NCBI GenBank assembly: GCA_042691655.1 | Contig: CP170506.1 | Span: 3,844,001-3,908,000, forward strand | Length of the DNA stretch: 64,000 bases | Direction: 5' to 3' | Source: UBA695 sp042691655 | GTDB taxonomy: Bacteria > Verrucomicrobiota > Verrucomicrobiia > Chthoniobacterales > Chthoniobacteraceae | Shown: positions 8,353 through 16,473 of the stretch, piece after piece | Position numbering within the stretch: the stretch's first letter is position 1 | Layout of the letters: the number at the start of each line of letters is the position of its first letter | The notes under the pieces: model-generated | The model's input: only the letters and a program-made list of their open reading frames with translations | Databases searched by the model: none | What the model was told of the DNA's origin: nothing | Position numbers and translations under genes: made by a program

Positions 8353-9471
8353 ATGTACAATTACTCCGAACGAATTGAATCTTTCCGAGACGAAAAGGTT
8401 AGGCTGAGTGCCGAGTTCCTTGAAAAACTTCTTCGGCATCGCAAAGCCAATCGCGATCGCCTTATTTCCCGGCTTCCTGATCTCACAGACGGGGTAACCA
8501 TTGGCGAATCAAGTTTCCGCCCGCAGGGCTCAGTTGCGACCCAAACGGTCATCCAGACGCGTTTTGTCGATGAGGAATACGACATCGATGACGGTGTTGT
8601 GTTGTGGAAACATCAACTCGTAGATGGCGAGGGTAACGAATTTACCGCCCGACAAATGCGCGAACTTGTTCGGGAGGCATTGAAAGATGGGCGCTTTAGC
8701 CGTCAACCGAAGCTGTGCTCGAATTGCGTCCGGGTGTTCTATGCCGACGACGACGACGAAAAGCACCACGTGGACATCCCCATCTATCGGCGGTTCTTTG
8801 ATGCCGACGGCAAGAAGGTTAGAGAGCTTGCGAACGAGAACGGATGGGTAATTTCTGATCCCACTGAGGTCAACAAGTGGTTTGATTCCGAGATTGCGAG
8901 CCGAAACGATGCCCACCCATGCCGGGGAACACAGTTGCGTCAGTTAATCCAACTCTTAAAGCGCTTCTGCCGCTCACGAAGCGACTGGGATCTGCCCAAC
9001 GGTATGAAACTGACCATGCTGGTTGCTGAGTGCCAGCCTCCCTACCGTGAACGTATCGACCAAGCATTCCGAGATCTTGTGACAAATCTGAAAAATCGGC
9101 TTTTCTGGAACAAGGTCATCAGGAATTTGGCCCACAAAGACAAGCCTGCGATCACTCGAACCGATGCTGACCAGAATGTCGTTGATCTGGAAGCGCGGCT
9201 GGGGGAGGCGGCGCAGCAGTTAAATACATTGGATGGGACCGATGCCAACAATATGGATTCGGCAAGGAAAGTCTGGGACTGGATATTCAAGAGCGATGGA
9301 TTCTTCGCTGCGTTTGACGAAACAAAGAAGAAGGAAGAAAAGGAGCAGTCGCTACTCGCTAAGGCGGCATTGATAGGAAACGGTGCCAATACATCACCTT
9401 TGGGTGTGCTTGGTTCTTTCGGTGTCACAAATCAGGCACATGCATTTTATGGGGAAGAGTATATGGATTAG
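8353..9471 (+). CDS. CBASS CD-NTase, DncV-like cyclic (oligo)nucleotide synthase
   Basis: This 372-residue protein belongs to the CD-NTase superfamily, which makes the signal of CBASS immunity. The G59-S60 motif (RPQGSVATQT) is followed by YDIDDGV (D77 and D79) and a third acidic residue, D141, in HHVDIPIY. This is the nucleotidyltransferase triad with the spacing of DncV-like (clade A) enzymes. The C-terminal half is helical. It lies between a nuclease gene and an E2-like gene, as in type II-short CBASS. The tail ends HAFYGEEYMD, so the last residue is aspartate, whereas E2-modified CD-NTases are thought to need a small C-terminal residue. The nucleotide product cannot be read from sequence. 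Confidence 0.88.
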   Translation: MYNYSERIESFRDEKVRLSAEFLEKLLRHRKANRDRLISRLPDLTDGVTIGESSFRPQGSVATQTVIQTRFVDEEYDIDDGVVLWKHQLVDGEGNEFTARQMRELVREALKDGRFSRQPKLCSNCVRVFYADDDDEKHHVDIPIYRRFFDADGKKVRELANENGWVISDPTEVNKWFDSEIASRNDAHPCRGTQLRQLIQLLKRFCRSRSDWDLPNGMKLTMLVAECQPPYRERIDQAFRDLVTNLKNRLFWNKVIRNLAHKDKPAITRTDADQNVVDLEARLGEAAQQLNTLDGTDANNMDSARKVWDWIFKSDGFFAAFDETKKKEEKEQSLLAKAALIGNGANTSPLGVLGSFGVTNQAHAFYGEEYMD

Positions 9472-9892
9472 CAGAGACCGCACACTCGGCCAGAGGCGGT
9501 TCGCGATGCAAAAAAGCTTGGTTGAAAAACACTTTCCCGGCTTCCAGTGCCGATTCTTAAAACGCACTTGGATATGCGAAGGGCGCATTACTCCCTCGGA
9601 AGGCTGTGACTCATATTTGATCTCAATCCGCTACACATACGGAGACGTACCCCATGTGAGGATCAAGGCTCCGCTGATTCACCCGTCTTCGAAGATTCAC
9701 ATTTACCGAAACGGCGACCTGTGCCTTTACCATCCGGCAGATAACCCGTGGAAGCAGACCGACAATCTTCATGAAAAAATTATCCCATGGACCGCTGAAT
9801 GGCTTGTCCTTTACGAATTGTTCCTAATCCGTGGGGAATGGCTCGGCCCCGAGGCACCGCACGCAGCAACCGATGGCTTGTTGTTAGAATAG
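9449..9892 (+). CDS. E2-like conjugating protein of type II-short CBASS
   Basis: This small protein has 147 residues from the ATG at 9449. Starts at 9440 and 9506 are also possible, and no strong Shine-Dalgarno site decides. The core HIYRNGDLCLYHP places the probable catalytic cysteine at residue 92. It is followed by IIPWTAEWLVLYELFLIRGE, the typical end of prokaryotic E2-like CBASS proteins. No E1 or JAB gene is nearby, which defines the short type II layout. Its inferred role is to link to or prime the CD-NTase and so tune signalling. The gene overlaps the CD-NTase 3' end by 23 bases. Confidence 0.8.
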   Translation: MGKSIWISRDRTLGQRRFAMQKSLVEKHFPGFQCRFLKRTWICEGRITPSEGCDSYLISIRYTYGDVPHVRIKAPLIHPSSKIHIYRNGDLCLYHPADNPWKQTDNLHEKIIPWTAEWLVLYELFLIRGEWLGPEAPHAATDGLLLE

Positions 9893-9941
9893 ACTATTTA
9901 GAATTCTTTCCCCTGAGTTTCGAAGTTAATATAACGTCGCC

Positions 9942-12515
9942 ATGCCGGATTCTCAGAAATCTATTCGGATCAGCAAGGCAGCGCGTTCACCCGAAGAGCT
10001 GTTTCCGTTAATCGAGCTTTGCCGCGAGGGAAAACTCAAGGAGGTGAGCGAGTGGATTGCCAAGGGAAATCCAATTGATCCACCACAAACCCAACGACGA
10101 AGCCGCCGCCAATCTCCACTTCAAGTTGCAATCCAAAAAGGGTTCTACGCTTTAGCTGAGCTGCTCCTAGACGGCGGATGCGATCCAATGGCCAATGGCA
10201 ATGCTCTGCTTGACGCTGTTCGCTTCCGGAACGCTGGAATTGCCAGGCTTCTCTTAAGCCGTGGGGTTCCAGCAAACACGGTGGACACCGACAGCATATT
10301 TCGTGGTGGCCCAGAGGTTATAAAGCTGTTCATCGAAAAAGGGATCGATCCTTCGGCAGACCGTGCGTATTTTCACGGCCTCTGCCAGCTCATCAACCCG
10401 CTTTTATTTCTCCTAAAAGAGTATAAACAACAGTTCCCGGCATTGCAGGAGCAGGCAGACATGGCCTTGTGCTATTACTGCCAAGAAGGAAATCTTCGTG
10501 CGGTGAGCCTGCTTTTATGGGCCGGAGCCCGACCGGATTCCTTGGTTCCGGACCCTCAATCTCCCGACGACCAACGTCTTCAAACTACGGCGCTAGATGA
10601 GGCTTTTGGCCAAGGGCGACTCGATATCATCAAACGCCTAAAGCCCCAGAATTATCCCGCTAGCATACAAAAAGCTTTCGGAGAAGTGTGGCGAAATATC
10701 TCGAAGCCTGTGATCGATTACCTTATCGAACTCGGAGCACCGCTTAATACGAAAGAAAACGGTGGCTCCCGCTTAATTGAGCGACTTTTTTGGGATTTCG
10801 ACCTTCGCTACAGGCCCCTTTCCGCGGGCGAACTTGAAGGGACGGTCGATCTGATCGAATACGTTTCACAGAGGGGAGCGAAATGGATTCCTGATGAAAA
10901 TGCAAATATTCGGCATCTCCGCGACAATTTTCGGAGCCTTGATCCAGAGTGGATTATAAAGGTGTTCCGCGTCTTGAAAGAGACCGGAGCTGCTACAGTC
11001 GAGTTGCTTGATCGTATCGTTGCATCTCCCAATATTCAAAAACGCTTGGGATTTCATTTGAAAACGATGGAGGCAGTATTGCATCCAAAGCCCAATTCCT
11101 CAAAACCTGTAATTTCATCTGAAAGCATGTCCAAGCAATCTCACAAGGCTTCGGATCGCCCACTGCCTTCTCCGGAAGAACTGCTCGTCCGCGCCCAAAG
11201 CGTTCTCCTCGACATCGTGAAAGAAAGCCCGGATGTGCATTTTTCACGCCGCAGTATAAAGGAGACCCTGTACGCTCACACAGCTCGTCGGCGCTTAGGC
11301 ATTCCGAAAGGAGACAGCAGTAATTTAACCCCCATTTTTGCCAATGCGGCAAAGAGTCTCAATAAACGCTTGAAATCATTCCAGGTTGAAGGCCCCGATC
11401 AAGAATGGCTCCGCAGTGCTGCGTGGTTCAAGGCTCGCCTGATTGACGGGCATGAATGGGTTGATGCGCTAACCGAAGCATGGGAAGGAAGCGCTGCCAA
11501 CGAGCACTTTTTGAGTAATCCTGCATGTCGCTTGCTGGCTTTGCTTCGGAGTGGAAAACTTGGAACCGACTTCGTCAGAGAATGCGCGATTAATTCCCCC
11601 ATCGGGCTAAACGCATGGGAGAACCGCCTCGATAGCTTCCTCAAGGAGATCACCATTAAGACAGGGACCGAAATAAAATGGAAATCTGAGGGCTGGGGCC
11701 GCGACCGCAAATTCCGAATCACAATCGAGTCAGAATGCGATGATACCCCTCAATCAGGACTAAACCCGGCTCTTAAATTTAATTTTCGGAGCTATACCCG
11801 AGACGATTTGGAGCAAGCGGCAGAACTTCTTCACAAACTCGTCATCAACGGTGGCCCATCTGGGGATCATCCATTCTACCTCGTCTCTATTTCATCTTAC
11901 GCGGAGCTTCGGTCGTGTTTTCCTGGCGAAATCGAAAGTCCAACCAGCGGGTTTGTCGAATTTCTCGAAGCTGTGCCCTTTAGCCCGTCGGTCGAACTCG
12001 TCTTTGATTTTCGAGATCATGCTCGAAGCTGGTTTGTCGCTCTGTTACCCAAGATCGATTGGTCTTCAAGCCTAGCTTCGATCAGGAAGGAATTCTCTGA
12101 ACCCGATTTATCTGAACGGCTGGGTATTTCTAGTGACGCAGCAAAGCTCCTTTCCTGGATTGAAAGATTACGCCCCGAGGAATTTCTCGGACGTTATACG
12201 CCCGTGGTGGAAAAGGACTATAAAAAGCGGATTGGGATTGAGTGCCCGTGGGATTCCAGGAATTTTCCCGCCTACATCCGTATGCTCATTGACGAAATCA
12301 ACGACAGAACGGATTACGATCTCAGGACTGAGCCGTGGCGCGATTATTCGGAAACGATGACCAGAATCTACGTTGCTCGGAAGAAATCCGACATGACGAA
12401 CGTTTTACAAACATTGCACTGGATGGCTTTTAAAAACGGTGCTTCTCTGGATCTTTCAGAGGCTAAACAGAAACTAGACGCTCTGATTAATTTGCCACCG
12501 GGAGTAGTTCTGTAA
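9942..12515 (+). CDS. Large ankyrin-repeat protein of unknown function
   Basis: This 857-residue protein follows the E2-like gene by 49 bases on the same strand and is probably part of the CBASS transcript. Ankyrin-like repeats are visible at about residues 50-140 (SPLQVAIQKGFYALAELLLD, ALLDAVRFRNAGIARLLLSR, EVIKLFIEKGIDP). More follow at about 175-270 (CYYCQEGNLRAVSLLLWAGA, VIDYLIELGAPLNTK). The remaining 500 or so residues are not recognised. The region 400-560 is helical, and 600-857 mixes strands and helices with many tryptophan and aromatic residues. No signal peptide or membrane segment is seen. It may be a protein-interaction sensor or an extra effector, but it is not a standard CBASS component. 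Confidence 0.75.
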   Translation: MPDSQKSIRISKAARSPEELFPLIELCREGKLKEVSEWIAKGNPIDPPQTQRRSRRQSPLQVAIQKGFYALAELLLDGGCDPMANGNALLDAVRFRNAGIARLLLSRGVPANTVDTDSIFRGGPEVIKLFIEKGIDPSADRAYFHGLCQLINPLLFLLKEYKQQFPALQEQADMALCYYCQEGNLRAVSLLLWAGARPDSLVPDPQSPDDQRLQTTALDEAFGQGRLDIIKRLKPQNYPASIQKAFGEVWRNISKPVIDYLIELGAPLNTKENGGSRLIERLFWDFDLRYRPLSAGELEGTVDLIEYVSQRGAKWIPDENANIRHLRDNFRSLDPEWIIKVFRVLKETGAATVELLDRIVASPNIQKRLGFHLKTMEAVLHPKPNSSKPVISSESMSKQSHKASDRPLPSPEELLVRAQSVLLDIVKESPDVHFSRRSIKETLYAHTARRRLGIPKGDSSNLTPIFANAAKSLNKRLKSFQVEGPDQEWLRSAAWFKARLIDGHEWVDALTEAWEGSAANEHFLSNPACRLLALLRSGKLGTDFVRECAINSPIGLNAWENRLDSFLKEITIKTGTEIKWKSEGWGRDRKFRITIESECDDTPQSGLNPALKFNFRSYTRDDLEQAAELLHKLVINGGPSGDHPFYLVSISSYAELRSCFPGEIESPTSGFVEFLEAVPFSPSVELVFDFRDHARSWFVALLPKIDWSSSLASIRKEFSEPDLSERLGISSDAAKLLSWIERLRPEEFLGRYTPVVEKDYKKRIGIECPWDSRNFPAYIRMLIDEINDRTDYDLRTEPWRDYSETMTRIYVARKKSDMTNVLQTLHWMAFKNGASLDLSEAKQKLDALINLPPGVVL

Positions 12516-12800
12516 TCAACCCAACCAATCGGCCTGGCGACTTCTGCGGCACCCAGCATCTCTTCCAGGAAGTGCTCCAACCGGTCGTCCATGCGGTATT
12601 CCGGCGATGACGAATCATATTCGAGAAGACCGAGCCCAACCAGCCAATCCAACACACCCCTGTCTCAAAACCAGCAGCCAATTCGGGTGTAATTCTCTCG
12701 CTGCGATTTTCAAAAACCGCCTGAGCGCATTCCTCATTTCCGAACTAAAGATCCAGAAAAGCTCTCCGCAGGACCGACATAGTGCATTTATGCTCGCACC
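12516..12800 (-). pseudogene. Decayed C-terminal remnant of an unknown gene
   Basis: On the minus strand two neighbouring frames read as protein-like sequence. The first is AVFENRSERITPELAAGFET from about 12720 to 12661. The second, one frame away, is LDWLVGLGLLEYDSS followed by YRMDDRLEHFLEEMLGA down to about 12545. They join naturally across a frameshift near 12655. A stop codon interrupts the first frame further upstream, near 12745. This looks like the degraded 3' end of a gene, but no family is recognised. Confidence 0.35.
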
Positions 12801-13043
12801 AGCTTTGTCTTGTCAATCGATAGCTGAGTCACGATACGGCGGTAGTGCTCATAAGGTGCGTGACTTCCCGCAAGATAAGGACATTTCTGGGGTAAGGTAA
12901 TCGCCAAGGACTTCAAGAAAAGCGTCTTTATTGAGCGTTCAGGTAGCTGCACAGGATAAGTCTGTGGCCACAGAAAACCAAACTGTTGGCGCTTGACATA
13001 TGTGCTGAACTCATGCCGACTGAGACGAGGCTGATACCGAATT
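12801..13043. promoter_or_regulatory. Intergenic region with a 14-bp palindrome upstream of the 13044 gene
   Basis: No gene is seen here. A perfect 14-bp palindrome, TCTGTGGCCACAGA, lies at 12961-12974, and a consensus TTGACA lies at 12993-12998. No good -10 box stands 17 bases downstream, so the promoter is uncertain. The palindrome could be an operator for the two-gene unit that starts at 13044. Confidence 0.3.
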
Positions 13044-13676
13044 ATGCATGGTGCCCGTAACGAATTTGTTGATATCCCCGTATTGCTCGACTCCTTTGGC
13101 GATGAAGGGGGCGTGCCTTTAGCGCGTTGCGTGTATTTTCAAATTGAAGTTGAGGACACGCTTGATCCATGGACCCTGACGTTGGGCAGTGATAGATTCC
13201 CATTCTATATGCTCGGGCTTGCCGGAATTATCCACGCCCCAAGTTTCAATGAGTCGCGCTTTTCTACGCAAACGCAGATCACCACTTTTTTCGAATTGAT
13301 TGAAGAGCGCGATGGCAGGTTTGTGGAGACGGCTGATTTGTGGATACCGGCAGACTTATTGCCCACGAGTTGCAGGAGAAATGATGTACTGCGAGTGGGG
13401 CAAAAGTTATTCAGTCTTGCCATGAGTTTTCGGCAAGGAACCATAGATTTACGCTCATATTTCACACAAGCGAAAGAAATGGACTCTGAAATGGCAAAAT
13501 CTCCAGAAGAGACCCGTGCCTTTGAACATTGGGCAAAAGTCCAATTTGACGGTAATCATGCTTGGATAAATCATGACGAGCCGCCGTTACGAAAGGAAGG
13601 AGGTGAAGATATGGGAGGTGGGTTTGAGCCACCGCCACCGTCTCCCCAACCGCCTCTCCGCCCCTTAATGCATTAA
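13044..13676 (+). CDS. Conserved-looking protein of unknown function, partner of the MBL hydrolase
   Basis: This 210-residue protein was not recognised. The body (residues 1-170) is mixed alpha/beta with many aromatic residues. The tail is rich in glycine and proline (GGGFEPPPPSPQPPLRPL), which suggests a flexible linker or an interaction motif. It ends four bases before the ATG of the metallo-beta-lactamase gene, so the two are surely co-transcribed and likely act together. There is no signal peptide or membrane segment. Given its place in a defence island, a role as sensor or partner of the hydrolase is a guess. Confidence 0.65.
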   Translation: MHGARNEFVDIPVLLDSFGDEGGVPLARCVYFQIEVEDTLDPWTLTLGSDRFPFYMLGLAGIIHAPSFNESRFSTQTQITTFFELIEERDGRFVETADLWIPADLLPTSCRRNDVLRVGQKLFSLAMSFRQGTIDLRSYFTQAKEMDSEMAKSPEETRAFEHWAKVQFDGNHAWINHDEPPLRKEGGEDMGGGFEPPPPSPQPPLRPLMH

Positions 13677-13680
13677 TAAT

Positions 13681-14544
13681 ATGTCACAACGTCTTTCTGT
13701 TACGTTTCTTGATGTCGGCTGGGGTGATTCGATTCTCATCGAAGCTGAGGATGCAAGGGGTAATTGCTTCTATGCACTCGTAGATAGCAATGACACTCTC
13801 AATCAGCCATCAAGTCTTCTATTTCTAAAACGCTTCTTTGAAAGAAAAGGGATCCCATATCGGCGACCGAATCCACGCGTTTTTCGATTCGTCCTCCTCA
13901 CGCATACTCACGCTGATCATGCTAGCGGCTTGCCGAGGCTGTTACGCGAGTTTGGTTCCGACTACCTGTTGTATTCTAGCAGTTCCTCCCCCGGAGATCC
14001 GTTTCTTGCACAAATACTGCGCTATTGCCGCCACCGAGGTGCGCGCCTGGGGGCGACGGAAGCCGTCTATCACGGTAAGCCCCTCAGGCATATTCCGTTC
14101 GGACCAGTTTCCCTTTCCGTGCTCTGGCCACGGCATGGCTTCTCCGATCCTAACGAGAATAACAACTCTGTTGTGCTGGCTCTGACACTGAAAAAAATTA
14201 CTTTCTTGCTTACGGGGGATGTCAACGCCGGTATTGCGCCACAGATCGTGAGGCAGATTCCTGCCAACACCAAGGTTGTGCAAGTTCCTCACCACGGTGC
14301 TGAAAATGGTACTTTCGATGCGCATGGAGCGACGCCGTGGATTAACCACTTTATGCACGGTAGCATTCCCAGCCATTTTGCCTTGAGTTGTCATCCAAGG
14401 CCCCATAACCACCCTCATCGAGCTGTGATCAACGCACTTACAAGTCACTTGCCGAGTGCCGCAATACGACGCACCGACAAAGATTATCATCTTAAATTTG
14501 AGACGGATGGCACAACGGTAACCAGCTACTACACGCACGCATGA
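13681..14544 (+). CDS. ComEC/Rec2-like metallo-beta-lactamase-fold hydrolase
   Basis: This 287-residue soluble protein begins with the fold's first strand and loop, VTFLDVGWGDSILIE, as in the C-terminal domain of ComEC. The metal-binding motif THTHADHASG supplies H75, H77, D79 and H80. LLTGDVN (near residue 178) and VPHHGAENG (near residue 200) supply further ligands. Unlike true ComEC it has no membrane domain. Such free-standing MBL proteins occur in conflict and defence loci and probably act as nucleases or phosphodiesterases. The substrate is unknown. It is paired with the upstream gene of unknown function. Confidence 0.8.
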   Translation: MSQRLSVTFLDVGWGDSILIEAEDARGNCFYALVDSNDTLNQPSSLLFLKRFFERKGIPYRRPNPRVFRFVLLTHTHADHASGLPRLLREFGSDYLLYSSSSSPGDPFLAQILRYCRHRGARLGATEAVYHGKPLRHIPFGPVSLSVLWPRHGFSDPNENNNSVVLALTLKKITFLLTGDVNAGIAPQIVRQIPANTKVVQVPHHGAENGTFDAHGATPWINHFMHGSIPSHFALSCHPRPHNHPHRAVINALTSHLPSAAIRRTDKDYHLKFETDGTTVTSYYTHA

Positions 14545-14940
14545 GGTGAAACTCGACGGAACCGCGCGGAGCCACTCACGTAATTTGCTCGAAACTCGTG
14601 GTTCTTTTCCCTCTGAATAAGAGTGGGTTTGGACTGCTTACAGGTGACACGCGCCAAGCATATGCATGGACAAAATTCCCTGCTATCTCGCAAAACAGGG
14701 AACAAGGGATTTTCTTCCCAACCTCCTCAAAGGGAGTGTGTTGTGGGCTTCCAATTTGCTCAAATGGCAGAAATTCCCTCGTTTTCGCCCGAACTCCCTG
14801 TAAAAAGCCTATATCAGGGAATACAGAGCGAGCTTTTCGATTCGGATTTACTGCACCGCGCGGCGTTTTGAGCCTCGAAAATTCAGTTGAGGGCTCCTTC
14901 GTGCACCGCACAAAAACGGGTTATCCAGTCGAGAAAGGTA
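14545..14940. other. Gene-free stretch with repeated CAGGGAA / TTCCCTG heptamers
   Basis: No coding region is supported here. The stretch contains TTCCCTG at 14676-14682, CAGGGAA at 14696-14702, TTCCCTC at 14774-14780, CTCCCTG at 14794-14800 and CAGGGAA at 14815-14821. They form two inverted pairs that could fold into hairpins. It lies between the MBL gene and the left end of the IS256-family element. Confidence 0.45.
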
Positions 14941-16375
14941 GTGTCCAGATTCTTTCGCACTTTCAGTTGATGGCCTGAGGAAGGTTGGTCTTTGTTTTTG
15001 GGTTTCTTGTTTGGTTTTGATATCCGCCCCCGCGGGGGCGGATATCAAATTTGTCGATCAGGCTACGGCTTCCTCTGTGGCTGATGGGTTCTCGCGCAGG
15101 CGGCTCATGTCCAGGTAGCGCTTGCTGCCCCACTTGGTTCCGGCGATGTGCCGCAGCCGCGCGGCTGCGAGCATCAAGGCACTCTGGCCGTCGGGGAAGG
15201 AACCTACCACTCGGGTTCGTCGCCGGATTTCCCGGATTACGCGTTCCAGCGGGTTGTTGGTTCGCAGGTTGCGCCAGTGTTCGCGGGGGAAGTGCATGTA
15301 GCTCAATGTCTCCTCGATGCCCGTCGCGACCAGTTCCGCTGCTTTGCCAAGCTTCATTTCCCGCAGTTTAAAGACGACCGCCTTTGCCTTTTCCTGCGCC
15401 GCAGCCAGGTCTTCCTGGGCATGGATCGCTTTGAGCATGGCCACCACTTCCTTGACTTTCCCACTCGGCACCGCCGTCCATACGTTGCGGTAAAAATGCA
15501 CCGTGCATCGCTGCCATTTCGCTTCTGGGTAAAAATCCGCAAGGCTTTCTACCAGCCCCAGGCACTTGTCGCTCACGAAGAGCTTTACTCCGGCCAAACC
15601 CCGCTGCTTCAACCCCCGCATGAAGTTCGTCCAGCTTTCCTTGTCCTCCTTGGTTCCTTCGGCCACTGCTAGCACTTCACGATAGCCGTCCTGGTTAACT
15701 CCCACGGCGATCAAAATGCTCACGTTTTTAACCTCTCCGCCCCAGCTTCGCTTAAGCCATACCCCGTCGAGATAGACGTAGGCAAAGCGGCCTTCGATGG
15801 GCCGGTTGCGCCACTCCTCAATCTGCCCGTAGATCTTCTGGTTTAAATCGCTCACCACGCTCGGGCTTACCCGGGTTCCCCAGAGCGCCTCGGTAATGTC
15901 CTCGACCCGCCGCACGCTCACTCCGGCCAAATACATTTCGACGAGCGCCTCCTCGACGCTGCTCTCCCGGCGCTTGTAGCGTTCGATGATTGCCGTTTCA
16001 AAGGGCAGGCTCCGCAGCTTGGGCACCTTCAAACTGACTTCGCCTGCTTTGGTATGCAGTTGCCGTTCGTAATGCCCCGCTCGGGTGTCAGCCCGATCCC
16101 CGCTGCGCTCATAACGCTTCGCCCCGCACAACCGGTCTGCCTCCGCGTCTAGTAGCGCGTTCAACGTCTCCTCAACCGCCTCTAGTACCACCCCGCTCAG
16201 GTGTTCTTTAATCCTTCCTTCGTCGATACTTATGATCTTGCCGTGGCCTTCGGCCCCGGCTACGGCGCTACCCGCCGTTTCCTGCGTTTCTTCTTTGTAT
16301 TCGCTCATGGGTTGCTCTCTTTTTGCCAACCTTCCTCTTACCACCCCAAAAAAATGTGCGAAAGAATTACTACGT
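14941..16375 (-). mobile_element. IS256-family insertion sequence
   Basis: The element contains one transposase gene. A 12-bp terminal match, ATTCTTTCGCAC at 14949-14960, is repeated in inverse as GTGCGAAAGAAT at 16356-16367, and T-rich sequence follows on the inner side of both. The outermost bases of the two ends do not match cleanly, so the exact borders and any target duplication are not resolved. The quoted limits are approximate. Confidence 0.8.
15058..16308 (-). CDS. IS256-family transposase
   Basis: This 416-residue DDE transposase starts at the ATG at 16308 (MSEYKEETQ), which has AGAGAG upstream. A GTG at 16344 would add 12 residues. The catalytic acids lie in YVYLDGVWLKRSW, in LFVSDKCLGLVESLADFYPE, and in NNPLERVIREIRRRTRVVG, the usual IS256 signature. 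The cysteine-histidine motif WQRCTVHFYRNV is also typical. The frame is intact, so the element may be active. It lies between the MBL unit and the macro-TIR gene within the defence island. Confidence 0.92.
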   Translation of the reverse strand: MSEYKEETQETAGSAVAGAEGHGKIISIDEGRIKEHLSGVVLEAVEETLNALLDAEADRLCGAKRYERSGDRADTRAGHYERQLHTKAGEVSLKVPKLRSLPFETAIIERYKRRESSVEEALVEMYLAGVSVRRVEDITEALWGTRVSPSVVSDLNQKIYGQIEEWRNRPIEGRFAYVYLDGVWLKRSWGGEVKNVSILIAVGVNQDGYREVLAVAEGTKEDKESWTNFMRGLKQRGLAGVKLFVSDKCLGLVESLADFYPEAKWQRCTVHFYRNVWTAVPSGKVKEVVAMLKAIHAQEDLAAAQEKAKAVVFKLREMKLGKAAELVATGIEETLSYMHFPREHWRNLRTNNPLERVIREIRRRTRVVGSFPDGQSALMLAAARLRHIAGTKWGSKRYLDMSRLRENPSATEEAVA

Positions 16376-16473
16376 CATCTCGAGAAATGTCGCTTAACCC
16401 TTTCTCAATAGGCAAGGACGTGCCACTGGGAAAAAAGCGGGGAATGCTTGGCTCGCTCGCTGAATTGCTCCCG

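Noticed and set aside
14670..14825. Possible CRISPR-like array from the repeated heptamers
   Set aside because: The units are only seven bases long, irregularly spaced and in both orientations; there are no cas genes.
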